A stretch of 56,777 nucleotides of DNA from Desulfovibrionaceae bacterium (GCA_031082225.1 JAVHLG010000020.1:1-56777), one strand, 5' to 3'; shown: positions 32,941 to 41,728, counted from the first letter of the stretch. Notes: generated from the letters alone by a model not told the origin. Made by a program: numbers and translations.

Positions 32941-32996
32941 CTATAGGAATCATCCGCAAGGGGAAAATTTCAAAATTCGATAAAAGGAGAACCGCC

Positions 32997-33161
32997 ATGT
33001 TGAACAAGATCATGAACTTCGTGCGTGACGAGGAAGGGGCTTCGGCAGTGGAATACGGACTTCTGGCCGCCTTGATCGCCGCCGTCATCGTGGGCACCGT
33101 GACCGCCCTCGGCGGGAAGATCAACACCGCTTTCACGACTGTCGAACAAGCCCTGCCGTAA
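32997..33161 (+). CDS. Flp/Fap-type pilin
   Basis: A 54-aa type IVb prepilin. A short basic leader ends in EEG, cleavage is expected after Gly14, and the mature N-terminus ASAVEYGLLAALIAAVIVG carries the invariant Glu5-Tyr6 pair of Flp pilins in a single hydrophobic helix. AAAAGGAG precedes the ATG. It is transcribed from a sigma-54 promoter and ends at a strong terminator. No tad assembly genes lie beside it, but a CpaA-like prepilin peptidase is encoded at 45.6 kb. Confidence 0.93.
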   Translation: MLNKIMNFVRDEEGASAVEYGLLAALIAAVIVGTVTALGGKINTAFTTVEQALP

Positions 33162-33267
33162 CGGATTCCCGATAACCTTCAGGGCGCGGACGAAACGACC
33201 GGGGAGGCCCGGGCAACCGGGTGGGAGGATCGTCCGGGCCAAACACACCCTCCGCGCAGAAAATGAC

Positions 33268-33305
33268 GCCGAAAGACCGCCAGGGAGCGGTCTTTCGGCT
33301 TATTT
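33268..33305. terminator. Bidirectional terminator between pilin and lipoprotein genes
   Basis: A 13-bp perfect stem, GCCGAAAGACCGC with GCGGTCTTTCGGC (33268-33280, 33287-33299), with TTATTT on the plus side and GTCATTTTC on the minus side, lies between two convergent genes. Confidence 0.9.
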
Positions 33306-33448
33306 CAATTGTTGCGGTGCGAGGTCCGCATCCGTTTAAATATCTCGGCCTGTTTGGAGCCCGGAGTACTGGCCCCGGCACACCCAAGCATCCCCACCAC
33401 AAAGGCCACCGCCAGACCCAAAGCCACGATGCGCTTCCAGGGCTTCAT
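33305..33448 (-). CDS. Small lipoprotein, 47 aa
   Basis: Begins MKPWKRIVALGLAVAFVVG and has a lipobox MLGCAG with lipidation at Cys23. The mature part is only about 25 residues, ending KRMRTSHRNN. AAGGAGG lies seven bases before the ATG at 33448. It resembles entericidin-sized lipoproteins in size only. Function is unknown. It is convergent with the pilin gene. Confidence 0.75.
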   Translation of the reverse strand: MKPWKRIVALGLAVAFVVGMLGCAGASTPGSKQAEIFKRMRTSHRNN

Positions 33449-33682
33449 GCCGCATCCTCCTTGTGCAGACGTCCTCTCCCTGCCCACGCGCCGGGAAAGA
33501 CCGGGTACACCCGCCGTTAGGACTGCCGAAGCCGTGGGGATGCGGCAGGCCCTACCCGTTTATGCAGCGGCGGGACGGGACGTCATGGGATGCGCCCGCA
33601 TCGGCCAGGACCGAGCGGTACGCCGGAAAGTCCGCACCTTGGCAGTGTCCCCGGTTGTGCCTGCATAAAGCATCGCGCTTTT
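33449..33682 (+). ncRNA. Possible small RNA ending at an orphan terminator
   Basis: An AAAGC-ATCGC-GCTTT hairpin followed by a run of T's (about 33668-33682) forms a plus-strand terminator, but no plus-strand gene ends before it. The 200 bases upstream are GC-rich and full of short inverted repeats (for example CGGAAAGTCCG). The terminator may mark an unannotated RNA. The evidence is weak. Confidence 0.3.
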
Positions 33683-33735
33683 TTTATCCAGTGTACCAGG
33701 TGGAGGATCGGAGACGCCGCACCGGGCCTGCCAGC

Positions 33736-34749
33736 CTACCGTTTCTTCCCGGCCACGATGAGGCCGCCCCCCAGGGGCGGGGCCGTCGCCTCAACCACGA
33801 ACTGCCCCAGCCCTTGCCGGGCCATGGCCCCCTCAATCGCCTCCAGGGGCAGAAAATGCGTGGGATATCCGGCCAATCGCGTCAAAAGCTCCTGCCCGGC
33901 CTCGCTTGCCGCATCGCGGCCTCCGGGCGCGAAATGGTGCGACACCATCCAGCCCCCGGGCCGAAGCGCCTTGGCCATTGTGCCCACGCTGCATTCCAGA
34001 TCCTCGGCCACCCCGTACAGCACATGCGAGGCCAGGGCCAGGTCGAAGGCGTCCTGGCCGAGGGAGTCCGTGCGCAGGTCAAAGGCAGTCGCCGCCACCC
34101 GGTCACCGTAGCCGCGCGCCCGGCAGCGGGCCTCGGACAGGGGGGCCACATGAGGCAGATCGAAGATCACCCCGGTCAGATTCGGATTGGCGTCCAGAAG
34201 GGCCATGGTGAATTCGCCGTGGTTGCCGCCCACGTCGGCCATGGTACGCATGGCGGCAAAGCCCGGCAGTCCCGACACCAGCCGGGTCACCCGCACGAGC
34301 CCCCCGCTTTGGGCATGGCCCGCCGTGCCCTCCATGACCTCCTCCATGGCCCAGGCGGCGTCGGCCTCGTGCCGCGCCCCGTCCTCCCGGCGCAGGGCCT
34401 CCGTCAAATTCCGCTCCAGGGGTTCGAAATACTGCATGTTCAAGGCCATGGCCCGCCCCTGGTACAGCGGCCTGCCCGGCACGAGGTATTCCGCCGCCGC
34501 AGGCGAATTGGCGTAACCTGCGGCTGTCTTTTCCAGGATGCCCCGGGCCGCCAGCAGGTCGAGCAGGGCCCCCAGGCGATCCGGAAGCGTGCCGGTGGCC
34601 GCCGCCAGTTCCCCGGCGGACTTCTCGCCCTGGGCCAGATGGCCGAAGATCCCGAGGTCCAGGGCGGCCATCAGCCCCTTGGCGATGGTCGAGGCGTACA
34701 AGATCGACTCAATGGGCTCAAACGAGGTGGTGGGGGTGACGAGGGCCAT
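33736..34749 (-). CDS. SAM-dependent O-methyltransferase-like protein
   Basis: 337 aa. The N-terminal ~100 residues form a winged-helix dimerisation domain typical of plant-type/hydroxyneurosporene O-methyltransferases (AALDLGIFGHLAQGEKSAGELAAATG). The Rossmann methyltransferase domain follows (TMADVGGNHGEFTMALL, GVIFDLPHVAPL, LASHVLYGVAEDLE). The substrate is probably a small hydroxylated aromatic or similar compound, not determinable here. AAAGGAG lies before the ATG at 34749. An operator identical in arms to that of the neighbouring marR gene lies 25 bases upstream, so it is probably a MarR target. Confidence 0.85.
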   Translation of the reverse strand: MALVTPTTSFEPIESILYASTIAKGLMAALDLGIFGHLAQGEKSAGELAAATGTLPDRLGALLDLLAARGILEKTAAGYANSPAAAEYLVPGRPLYQGRAMALNMQYFEPLERNLTEALRREDGARHEADAAWAMEEVMEGTAGHAQSGGLVRVTRLVSGLPGFAAMRTMADVGGNHGEFTMALLDANPNLTGVIFDLPHVAPLSEARCRARGYGDRVAATAFDLRTDSLGQDAFDLALASHVLYGVAEDLECSVGTMAKALRPGGWMVSHHFAPGGRDAASEAGQELLTRLAGYPTHFLPLEAIEGAMARQGLGQFVVEATAPPLGGGLIVAGKKR

Positions 34750-34773
34750 GGGCGTCTCCTTTTGGGTCATGGT

Positions 34774-34788
34774 GTTTAGCCGCTAAAC
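34774..34788. promoter_or_regulatory. MarR operator, copy 1 (methyltransferase)
   Basis: GTTTAGCCGCTAAAC, a 6-bp perfect inverted repeat with a 3-base centre, immediately upstream of the methyltransferase start. The same arms occur at 35266-35280. Confidence 0.8.
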
Positions 34789-34808
34789 CCCGTGGGCAAA
34801 AAAAGGGG

Positions 34809-35258
34809 CTATCCGGGGTAGGCCTCCATCCAGGCCTTCATGCGGCGACACATCTCCTGGCACACGGCGAAGTCCCGGTCCGATAGTCCGCGCAGGTAGT
34901 CGAGGAACTCCTTGTCATGGGCCTTGTGGAATTCAAAGTGGGCCTGGCTGACCGCTTTTCCCAGCGGGGTCAGAACCACCCGACCCCGGGGTTCGTCCGA
35001 CTCCCGGAGGACCAGTCCCTTGCCCGCCAGGCGCTTGACCATCTGGGACACGGCCCCCTTGGTGACCCCGCAGGAGGCCGCAAGCCCGGTCACGCCCGCC
35101 CCGCCTGAAAGGTCCAGGGTGGAGAGCATATGCACCTCGGCGGGATACAGGGTCACGCCCAGGCCGAAGTCCACGGGCCTGCGCTCGATGCGGGCGAAGC
35201 CGGTCAGCACCGCGCCAAGGGTCATGAACAGGGGGGTCACCTCGTCGAAATCGCGCAT
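34809..35258 (-). CDS. MarR-family transcriptional regulator
   Basis: A winged-helix dimer-forming regulator, 149 aa. The recognition region reads GVTGLAASCGVTKGAVSQMVKRLAGKGLV and is followed by the beta-wing SDEPRGRVVLTPLGKAV. MarR proteins usually repress and are released by small aromatic or oxidant ligands. A palindrome is present just before its own start and again before the downstream methyltransferase gene, so autoregulation and control of that enzyme are likely. The Shine-Dalgarno site is weak (ACTACCC). Confidence 0.9.
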   Translation of the reverse strand: MRDFDEVTPLFMTLGAVLTGFARIERRPVDFGLGVTLYPAEVHMLSTLDLSGGAGVTGLAASCGVTKGAVSQMVKRLAGKGLVLRESDEPRGRVVLTPLGKAVSQAHFEFHKAHDKEFLDYLRGLSDRDFAVCQEMCRRMKAWMEAYPG

Positions 35259-35265
35259 GGGTAGT

Positions 35266-35280
35266 GTTTAGCTGCTAAAC
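35266..35280. promoter_or_regulatory. MarR operator, copy 2 (marR)
   Basis: GTTTAGCTGCTAAAC, seven bases upstream of the regulator start codon, with the same arms as copy 1 and a one-base change in the centre. Confidence 0.8.
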
Positions 35281-35424
35281 ATTGAGACGTCAAGAGGCAG
35301 CGCCGTTTTCAGCCCAGAGCCTTGCCAGACCGGGCCTACGGATACATGCGCGGCGAGCGGCCGCAGTCGGCACGGTTGGAAGGTGTTGCGGTCAACTTGT
35401 CTCATTCTCAGGCGCTTCGCACCA

Positions 35425-35832
35425 CTAGCGCACCCCGCGCCCGTTGAGATACGCCCCAAGGGCCTTGTCGGTGTCGCTGATATGGGTCACCAGCCAGCCG
35501 CACAAATAATTCAGGATGTCCATGGACAAGGCGCACCTGCCGCTGGAACAGTCCGCAGCAATGGCCTGGACCTTGACGACGAAGTCTTGGTGTTCGGCCT
35601 TGTGCGCGGCGCTGTCCGGATAGCCGTGGGCGTCCATGTAACGCTCCTCCGTCCCGAAGTGCTCCACGGCGTACTGCGCCATCTCGGCCAGGATGTCCTG
35701 CAAAAAGGCCTTTGATTCTTCACGCATCATACCGTCGTGCAGCCTGTTGGCCATGTCCACCAGCCCTTTGTGCTGGGCGTCGACGTCATGAACATGGATG
35801 CTGAGGCTGTCGCTCCATTCCAGAAGGGGCAT
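35425..35832 (-). CDS. Bacteriohemerythrin
   Basis: An oxygen-binding di-iron protein of 135 aa. The ligand pattern is present: HVHDVDAQHKGLVDM, EHFGTEERYM, AEHQDF and the C-terminal WLVTHISDTDK. It probably buffers or senses oxygen in the cytoplasm. The gene starts 12 bases after the stop of the large HD-GYP protein, so the two likely form an operon that links oxygen to c-di-GMP signalling. GGAG precedes the ATG. Confidence 0.95.
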   Translation of the reverse strand: MPLLEWSDSLSIHVHDVDAQHKGLVDMANRLHDGMMREESKAFLQDILAEMAQYAVEHFGTEERYMDAHGYPDSAAHKAEHQDFVVKVQAIAADCSSGRCALSMDILNYLCGWLVTHISDTDKALGAYLNGRGVR

Positions 35833-35844
35833 GGCGGACTCCGT

Positions 35845-38800
35845 TCATTTTTTTGTGCAGGTTTCCGGTTGCGACAGATACGGGCCGATGTCCGTCACGT
35901 CGCGCTGGAACGCAGCCAGATGCGTCTCGGCATAGGCCGAAAAAACGCCGCTTTCCAGAAAAATGTCAAAGATGTCCGGATCGATGTGCCTGTCGTTGCG
36001 CATAAATGACATGATGCGCAGGGCCTCGGACAGGGTCTTGGCCTTTTTATAGGGCCGGTCGGCGGCCGTCAGGGCCTCGAAAATGTCCGCGACGGCCATG
36101 ATGCGGGCCTCCACCGGCAGCTGCTCCTTGGTCTTTTTCAGGGGATAGCCCGTGCCGACAAGCGTCTCGTGGTGCCCCGCAGCGATCTCCGTCACCCGGC
36201 CAAGCTCTTCCGGGAAGGGGATTTTCTTCAACATCTCCAGGCCGCTGAGCATGTGCTCGTTGATCTTGAAGCGCTCCTCCGGTGTCAGGGTGCCCCGGGC
36301 GATGCACAGGTTATAGAGCTCGCCCCGGTCGTATTCGTTCTCCGGAATGCTCAGGAGGTTGCCGTGGACGTCCCGCAAATCGGGATAGATTTTGACCCGG
36401 GGAACGACATGCTCGGGCCGGTCGCCCAAAAGCGGCTCGACGGCGGGCAGGGAGGGTTCCGGAACGGCCTGCTTGCCGCGCCGCTCCTCGGCGGAGATGC
36501 CTATCCGGTCGCTGAAATGGCGCAGCCAGGTACGCCCGGCGATGGACGAGAGACGCCGCCTGTCGGCCTCGGACAAAAACTCCCCGCCCAGGTTGCAGGC
36601 GGCCACAAAGGCGAAGTCGTCCTCAAGGCCCCGCACCTCCTGGGCGAAGGCCTGCCGACGCTGCGGCGAAATATCCCCATCGCGGCAGGACTCGCGCAGG
36701 AGCCTGATCTCGGCGTCCCGGCGCAGCACCTCGAAACGCATGCGGATTTCATGAATCCGATTGTAGACGGTCTCAAGCTTGGTGGCCTTGTCCACCACGT
36801 ATTCCGGGGTGGTCACCTTGCCGCAGTCATGCAGCCAGGAGGCGATCCACAACTGCCGCCAATCGTCTGCGGTCTCCATGCGAAAACCGGCCAGAGGCCC
36901 TTCCGTGGCCTCATGCACGGCCCGGGCCAGCATCTCGGTCAAAACCGGCACCCTTGTGCAGTGCCCCGCCGTGTATGGAGACTTGGCGTCGATGGAGGAG
37001 GCGATGACCTGGATCAACGCGTCGAACAGTTCACGCAGGGAGTTGACCAGTTGGTGGTTGTCCAGGGCCACGGACGCCTGGGCCGTCAGGGAGCCGAGAA
37101 AGCCCCCCTGCCGGTCCTGGCCGTCCGCGTCGGCCGCGTCGGCCGCGTCGACTTCGGACCAGTCGGGATTGAAAAGCTGCAACACGCCGAGAACCTGATC
37201 CCGGCGGGTCACCAGGGGAATGGTCAGGTGCGAGGTGATGCGATAGGTCGTCGGCTCCTCGGGCAGCCCCGTGGGGAACAGGGACAATTCCCCCTCCCGG
37301 AGGCTGACCGTCCGCCGGGAATGCAAGGCCTCGCAGGCCGGGCGCAGCACGGACGCGGGGCTTAAAAACGGCAGGATCGCGGGCCGCACCTTCACCCGGG
37401 GGGCCGGTTTGTCGGACAGCCCGCCCAGAACAAGGCTGGCGTCCTTGAGGGACACGAGCTCCACGCCCAGTTCCTCGCCCTCCACGCGGTACAGGACGCC
37501 GCCGTCGGCCTTGGCCAGGGTCCGGGCCGACTGGAAGATGAGGGTCACCAGCTTGGCCATGTCCTTCTCGGCGGCCAGGGCCAGGCCGCCGGACACGAGC
37601 ATCTCCAGCTTGGCCTGGGTGTCCAGCAGGCTTTGGGTCTTGTCCCGGATCGTGGTCTTCATGACCTCGCACGCGTCGGCCAGGGCCTGCACCTCGGCGA
37701 CATGGGAGGTGATCGCGACGGATGCGGAGAAGTCGAATCGCCGGATCTTTTCGGCCTCCTCGCACAGCAGGCGGACGGGACGCACGGCGCGACGGGACAG
37801 GACCATGACCAGGGGAACGGCCAGACACAGCAGCACGGCCGCCAAAAGGACGATGCGCAGGGCCATGTCGTCGATATGGCCGGTGACATCCGACAGGGGG
37901 GCAGCCGCCACGACGCGCAAATGCAGCCCGTTCTCATTCGCCATGGGCGTCATGGCGGTGAGATAGGGCACGCCGGCAATGTCCGTAACCCGGGGCCCGC
38001 CGCTGCCGCCGTCCCCGGAGGCGGCCGCCAGGGTCGCCGCGCGCACCACCGGGTCCGCAATATCGTCGGCCGGGGGAAGATGCAGGCTGTCGCCCGCAAG
38101 CTGCTCCCAGGTCTGACCAGGCATGGCCACCAGACGGTTGTCCGCGTCCACGATCCACAGTCTGCCCTGCGGCGTGACGCGCTGTCCGGCAAGCAACTCG
38201 CCGAGCCGGGACAGGGACACGTCCACCCCGAAAACCCCGTGCCCATCCTCAAGGACGCGGGCGCAGGTGATCCCGGGCATCCTGGAACTGCTGAAGACAT
38301 AGGGCGCGGTGTACACGCTGCGTCCGGCCTTTCGCGCATCAAGATACCATGGCCTTTGCCGGGGGTCATAGGCCGCCTCGGCATCCATGCGGACGGAGAT
38401 GACGTCAAGGTCGGGGGTGAGAAAGCGCCATGACTGACGACGCGCCCCGTCGTCAGCCAGGCGAATGACCCTGTCGATGTATGCCGTGCCCTCCGGGGCG
38501 TCGTAGGTCTTCAGGACTTGGCTGTTTCCCCGTGGGGCGATGACCTGATGGAACTGGCCATCGGCATAGCCGACATAGGAAGACATCAATTGGGCATTGG
38601 CGTCCAAAATACACTGCATCTTGCGCAGGCCCGCCAGAAGGCTTTCCTCGGACATGCGCGAAGGGCCGTCGGCGAAGGTCAAGGACGCCACGTCCGTCAG
38701 GGAGGTGATGGACGCGATGACGACGTTGATCTCGGCGATTGTTTTTCCGGATATTTCCCGAAAATGCGTATCCGCCGATTGCATGGCCGCAACATGGCTT

Positions 38801-38910
38801 TCACGCATGACGTTCACAACAAGCGCCGCCGTCAATATGGCCGCAGCGGATGCGACATACAGGATGATCAAGGAGGAAAGGGAGATGCGAAATTTTTTTG
38901 CGCCAGACAT
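35845..38910 (-). CDS. Large Cache-HAMP-GAF-HD-GYP signalling protein
   Basis: 1021 aa. TM1 (about 10-32), a periplasmic dCache sensor (about 35-345, with APYVFSSSRMPGITCARVL), TM2 (about 345-370), HAMP, a GAF domain (about 430-620), and a C-terminal HD-GYP-type c-di-GMP phosphodiesterase. The HD pair is at His694-Asp695 (WLHDCGK), and HHETLVGTGYPL lies near 914-925. The distance between these motifs is about 155 residues longer than in ordinary HD-GYP domains, owing to an inserted helical segment. The start at 38910 has AAGGAAAG before it. Bacteriohemerythrin is encoded just downstream. Confidence 0.9.
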   Translation of the reverse strand: MSGAKKFRISLSSLIILYVASAAAILTAALVVNVMRESHVAAMQSADTHFREISGKTIAEINVVIASITSLTDVASLTFADGPSRMSEESLLAGLRKMQCILDANAQLMSSYVGYADGQFHQVIAPRGNSQVLKTYDAPEGTAYIDRVIRLADDGARRQSWRFLTPDLDVISVRMDAEAAYDPRQRPWYLDARKAGRSVYTAPYVFSSSRMPGITCARVLEDGHGVFGVDVSLSRLGELLAGQRVTPQGRLWIVDADNRLVAMPGQTWEQLAGDSLHLPPADDIADPVVRAATLAAASGDGGSGGPRVTDIAGVPYLTAMTPMANENGLHLRVVAAAPLSDVTGHIDDMALRIVLLAAVLLCLAVPLVMVLSRRAVRPVRLLCEEAEKIRRFDFSASVAITSHVAEVQALADACEVMKTTIRDKTQSLLDTQAKLEMLVSGGLALAAEKDMAKLVTLIFQSARTLAKADGGVLYRVEGEELGVELVSLKDASLVLGGLSDKPAPRVKVRPAILPFLSPASVLRPACEALHSRRTVSLREGELSLFPTGLPEEPTTYRITSHLTIPLVTRRDQVLGVLQLFNPDWSEVDAADAADADGQDRQGGFLGSLTAQASVALDNHQLVNSLRELFDALIQVIASSIDAKSPYTAGHCTRVPVLTEMLARAVHEATEGPLAGFRMETADDWRQLWIASWLHDCGKVTTPEYVVDKATKLETVYNRIHEIRMRFEVLRRDAEIRLLRESCRDGDISPQRRQAFAQEVRGLEDDFAFVAACNLGGEFLSEADRRRLSSIAGRTWLRHFSDRIGISAEERRGKQAVPEPSLPAVEPLLGDRPEHVVPRVKIYPDLRDVHGNLLSIPENEYDRGELYNLCIARGTLTPEERFKINEHMLSGLEMLKKIPFPEELGRVTEIAAGHHETLVGTGYPLKKTKEQLPVEARIMAVADIFEALTAADRPYKKAKTLSEALRIMSFMRNDRHIDPDIFDIFLESGVFSAYAETHLAAFQRDVTDIGPYLSQPETCTKK

Positions 38911-39321
38911 CCGGGCTTTCCTTGCCAACAGGGGAAGGAGTCTCCGACACGGTCACGCCGCATCAAACGCCACGCCGCATCAAACGCCACGCCGCATCAA
39001 ACGCCACGCCGCAGGCAGATCCTGTCTCCGCAGGCGGGCATCCGCCCGCCCTGGACGCAGGAACGCATTATCAGACGAAAGATAGCCCTGTTGCCCATCT
39101 TTTGCAAAACAAAACAACGCCCTCGCGTTTGAAAAAATGGCCGGACATCCGGGACGCCCCGGCGGCCTGCCGCCAGCCCCCGGGTCGGCGGCGTTGCAGG
39201 ACGCCCGCCCCGGTGCAGGCCGCAATCCATGGGTTTCCCCCCTGGCCTGCCGCGGCAAACTCATATATGTTCCCCACATCAGAATTGGACGGCACATCAC
39301 TCTCAGCGCGAAGGACACGAC
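38911..39321. other. Intergenic region between HD-GYP gene and argJ
   Basis: 411 bases holding divergent promoters and the 17-nt tandem repeat. A CATATATG near 39264 may belong to the argJ promoter. No gene is supported. Confidence 0.55.
38954..39013. repeat. 17-nt tandem repeat, 3.5 copies
   Basis: The unit CACGCCGCATCAAACGC is repeated three times without error (38954, 38971, 38988), followed by a partial copy (39005-39013). It lies in the 5' region of the large HD-GYP gene. Copies are contiguous, with no spacers. Confidence 0.95.
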
Positions 39322-40521
39322 ATGGCCTCCGACATCGTTCCGGTTCCCAAAGGATTTTCATTCGCCGCCGTCGGCGCGGGATTCAAATATTCCGGCCGCG
39401 ACGACCTGATGCTCATCGTCAGCGAGGCCGAGGCCGCCGCCGCCGGGGTGTTCACCCAAAACGCCTTCCAGGCCGCGCCGGTCACCGTGGCCCGCGCCAA
39501 TCTGGCCAAGACCGGCGGCAAGGCCAGGGCCATCCTGGTCAACGCCGGACAGGCCAACGCCTGCACCGGCGAGGACGGCATCGCGGACTGCCGCCATACC
39601 CTGAAGCTTGTGGCCGAGGGTCTGGGCATTGCGCCGCGCGAGGTGCTCCCGGCCTCCACGGGCGTCATCGGGCCGCGCATGGACCTGGACACGTGGAAGG
39701 CGGCCGTGCCGGATCTCCTTGACGGCCTTGGGCAGGCCGGACCAAGCCGGGCCGCCCGGGCCATCATGACCACGGACACCTTCCCCAAGCTGGCCTGGAG
39801 TTCGCTTTCCACGCCCTCTGGCGAGGTGCGGGTTCTGGGCATGGCCAAGGGCTCGGGCATGATCGCGCCGAACATGGCCACCATGATCGGCGTGCTTTTG
39901 TGCGACGCCGACGTGGGGTCGCTGTGGTGGCACGAGGCCGTGGCCGCCTGCGCGGATGCGAGCTTCAACTCCGTGACCGTGGACGGCGACACCAGCACCA
40001 ACGACTGCGTGCTGGCCCTGGCCAACGGGGCCTCGCAGGTCGCCATCGACTCCGCCGAGGGCCGCCAGGAGCTTTTGGCGGTGATGATGGAGGTCTGCCA
40101 GGCCCTGGCCTACATGATCGTCCAGGACGCCGAGGGCGGCACCAAGATCATCCGCATCAAGGTCAAAGGCGCGGCGGACAACGCCCAGGCCGAGCTTGCC
40201 GCCCGGGCCGTGGGCCATTCGCCCCTGGTCAAGACGGCCATGTTCGGCGAGGACGCCAACTGGGGGCGCATCGTGTGCGCCATCGGCAGAAGCGGCGCGG
40301 CGTTTGACCCCTCCCAGGTCAGCGTGGCCGTGGGCGGCATCCCGGTCTTCACCAAGGGCATTCCCGCCGGGGGCGACCTGGACGGGCTTTTGGCCCCGCA
40401 CATGCGCCGGGGCGAGATCCCCGTGGACATCGAGCTTGGCGACGGTCCGGGGCGGTATGTGCTTTTGGCCTCGGATCTGAGCTACGACTACGTGAAGATC
40501 AACGCGGACTACCGCTCGTGA
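39322..40521 (+). CDS. argJ: Glutamate N-acetyltransferase / amino-acid acetyltransferase (ArgJ)
   Basis: Moves the acetyl group from N-acetylornithine to glutamate, and may also make N-acetylglutamate from acetyl-CoA, in arginine synthesis. 399 aa, the normal length. Self-cleavage is expected before Thr187 in GSGMIAPNMATMIG, giving alpha and beta chains. Other landmarks are NAGQANACTG, TTDTFPK, SFNSVTVDGDTSTND and FGEDANWGR. GAAGGAC precedes the ATG. The following gene starts at the overlapping GTG. Confidence 0.96.
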   Translation: MASDIVPVPKGFSFAAVGAGFKYSGRDDLMLIVSEAEAAAAGVFTQNAFQAAPVTVARANLAKTGGKARAILVNAGQANACTGEDGIADCRHTLKLVAEGLGIAPREVLPASTGVIGPRMDLDTWKAAVPDLLDGLGQAGPSRAARAIMTTDTFPKLAWSSLSTPSGEVRVLGMAKGSGMIAPNMATMIGVLLCDADVGSLWWHEAVAACADASFNSVTVDGDTSTNDCVLALANGASQVAIDSAEGRQELLAVMMEVCQALAYMIVQDAEGGTKIIRIKVKGAADNAQAELAARAVGHSPLVKTAMFGEDANWGRIVCAIGRSGAAFDPSQVSVAVGGIPVFTKGIPAGGDLDGLLAPHMRRGEIPVDIELGDGPGRYVLLASDLSYDYVKINADYRS

Positions 40522-41213
40522 AAACGCCCGACGACAGCGACGGGCTGGCCGCAGGCGGGGCTGACGGATTCGAAGCGCCGCCCGCAGGCAGGGCCGACGG
40601 TCAGGCCCCCTTCGACATGACCGGCCGCGACCGTCTGACCCGGCTGGCGGATTTTCTGTTCGAGGTCGGCATGCTGCGCAAGACGCCGCGCACGGGCTAC
40701 CAGTTTCTGGGCTCGGGGGCGGAGAACGTGGCCGAGCACAGTTTCCGCACGGCGGTCATCGGCTATGTGCTGGCCGGGATGTGCGGCGCGGACCCGCTTC
40801 GGACCATGGCCCTGTGCCTGTTTCACGACCTGCACGAGGCCCGCACCGGCGATTTCAACTACGTCAACAAGCTCTACAACACCGCCGACGAGAAACGCGC
40901 CCTGACCGACGCCCTGACCGGCACGGGGCTGCGCGAGGGCATCCTCGACACCTGGAACGAACTGGAGGCCGGAAAGACGCCCGAGTCCGTGCTGGCCCAC
41001 GACGCGGACCAGCTCGATCTCATCGTCAACCTCAAGGAAGAACTGGACCTGGGCAACCGCTACGCCGCCAAATGGCTCGACTGCTCGCTGGAGCGCCTGA
41101 AGACCGACGAGGCCAGGGCCCTGGCCAGAAGCGTCATGGAGACCGACCACACCGACTGGTGGTTTCAGGGCCCGGACAGGATGTGGTGGACCAGGAAAAA
41201 CGGCAAGGAGTAG
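40518..41213 (+). CDS. HD-domain hydrolase (YfbR/HDDC2-like)
   Basis: 231 aa. After a ~33-residue low-complexity N-terminus, the HD domain shows ENVAEHSFRTAVIG, CLFHDLHEARTGD and AHDADQLDLIVNLKEE, matching 5'-deoxynucleotidase YfbR/HDDC2-type proteins. It probably dephosphorylates nucleoside monophosphates. The GTG start overlaps the argJ stop (GTGA). A later ATG (MTGRDR) is an alternative start. Followed by a metallophosphoesterase six bases downstream. Confidence 0.88.
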   Translation: MKTPDDSDGLAAGGADGFEAPPAGRADGQAPFDMTGRDRLTRLADFLFEVGMLRKTPRTGYQFLGSGAENVAEHSFRTAVIGYVLAGMCGADPLRTMALCLFHDLHEARTGDFNYVNKLYNTADEKRALTDALTGTGLREGILDTWNELEAGKTPESVLAHDADQLDLIVNLKEELDLGNRYAAKWLDCSLERLKTDEARALARSVMETDHTDWWFQGPDRMWWTRKNGKE

Positions 41214-41219
41214 CCTTTC

Positions 41220-41696
41220 ATGCGCATCGCCGTGGTCTCGGACACCCATCTTTCGGCCCCGACGGACTGGCTGGAGCGCGCCTATGCGCACCATCTGGCC
41301 ACGGCCGACGCAGTCATCCACTGCGGCGACATGACCGGGCGCTCGGCCTGGTCGTTTTTTTTGCAGCATCCCTCATTTTACTGCGTGCAGGGCAACATGG
41401 ACGACTACCAGTTGGCCGTGGACCTGCCGCCCCGGCTGGACCTGGAACTGGATGGCCTGAAGGTGGCGGTGTGCCACGGCTGGGGCTACAAGGCCGGGCT
41501 GTCGCGGCGCATCTACGAGGCCTTCGGGCCGGGCTACGACATCATCTTTTTCGGGCACACCCACGCCCGGGAGGATTCGCAGTACGGGAAAACGCGGTGC
41601 ATCAATCCCGGCAGCCTGCGCGAGGGCAGCCTGGCCATCGTGACCCTCGACGCCGGGAAGATTTCCACGGAGTTCGTGACGCTGCAGGAGGGGTGA
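41220..41696 (+). CDS. YfcE/MJ0936-type metallophosphoesterase
   Basis: A small calcineurin-like phosphodiesterase of 158 aa. Metal-binding blocks are all present: VVSDTHL, HCGDMTG, VQGNMDD, CHGWGYK and FFGHTHARED. Substrates of this family are small phosphodiesters. It lies six bases after the HD hydrolase gene, in an argJ-HD-phosphodiesterase operon. Confidence 0.92.
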   Translation: MRIAVVSDTHLSAPTDWLERAYAHHLATADAVIHCGDMTGRSAWSFFLQHPSFYCVQGNMDDYQLAVDLPPRLDLELDGLKVAVCHGWGYKAGLSRRIYEAFGPGYDIIFFGHTHAREDSQYGKTRCINPGSLREGSLAIVTLDAGKISTEFVTLQEG

Positions 41697-41728
41697 GGCC
41701 CCTGATGCGATGAGCCATCGGGACTGCC

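Larger units (their letters stand above)
32454..32996. other. Long control region upstream of the Flp pilin gene
   Basis: 543 bases without a gene. It holds the 34-nt palindrome, three copies of ATCCGTGGA (32508, 32684 and 32784; the last two exactly 100 bases apart), a dyad at 32776-32794, and a sigma-54 promoter at 32925-32940. Confidence 0.65.

Noticed and set aside
38954-39013. CRISPR array
   Set aside because: The repeats are contiguous, with no spacers, only 17 nt long and without cas genes nearby.
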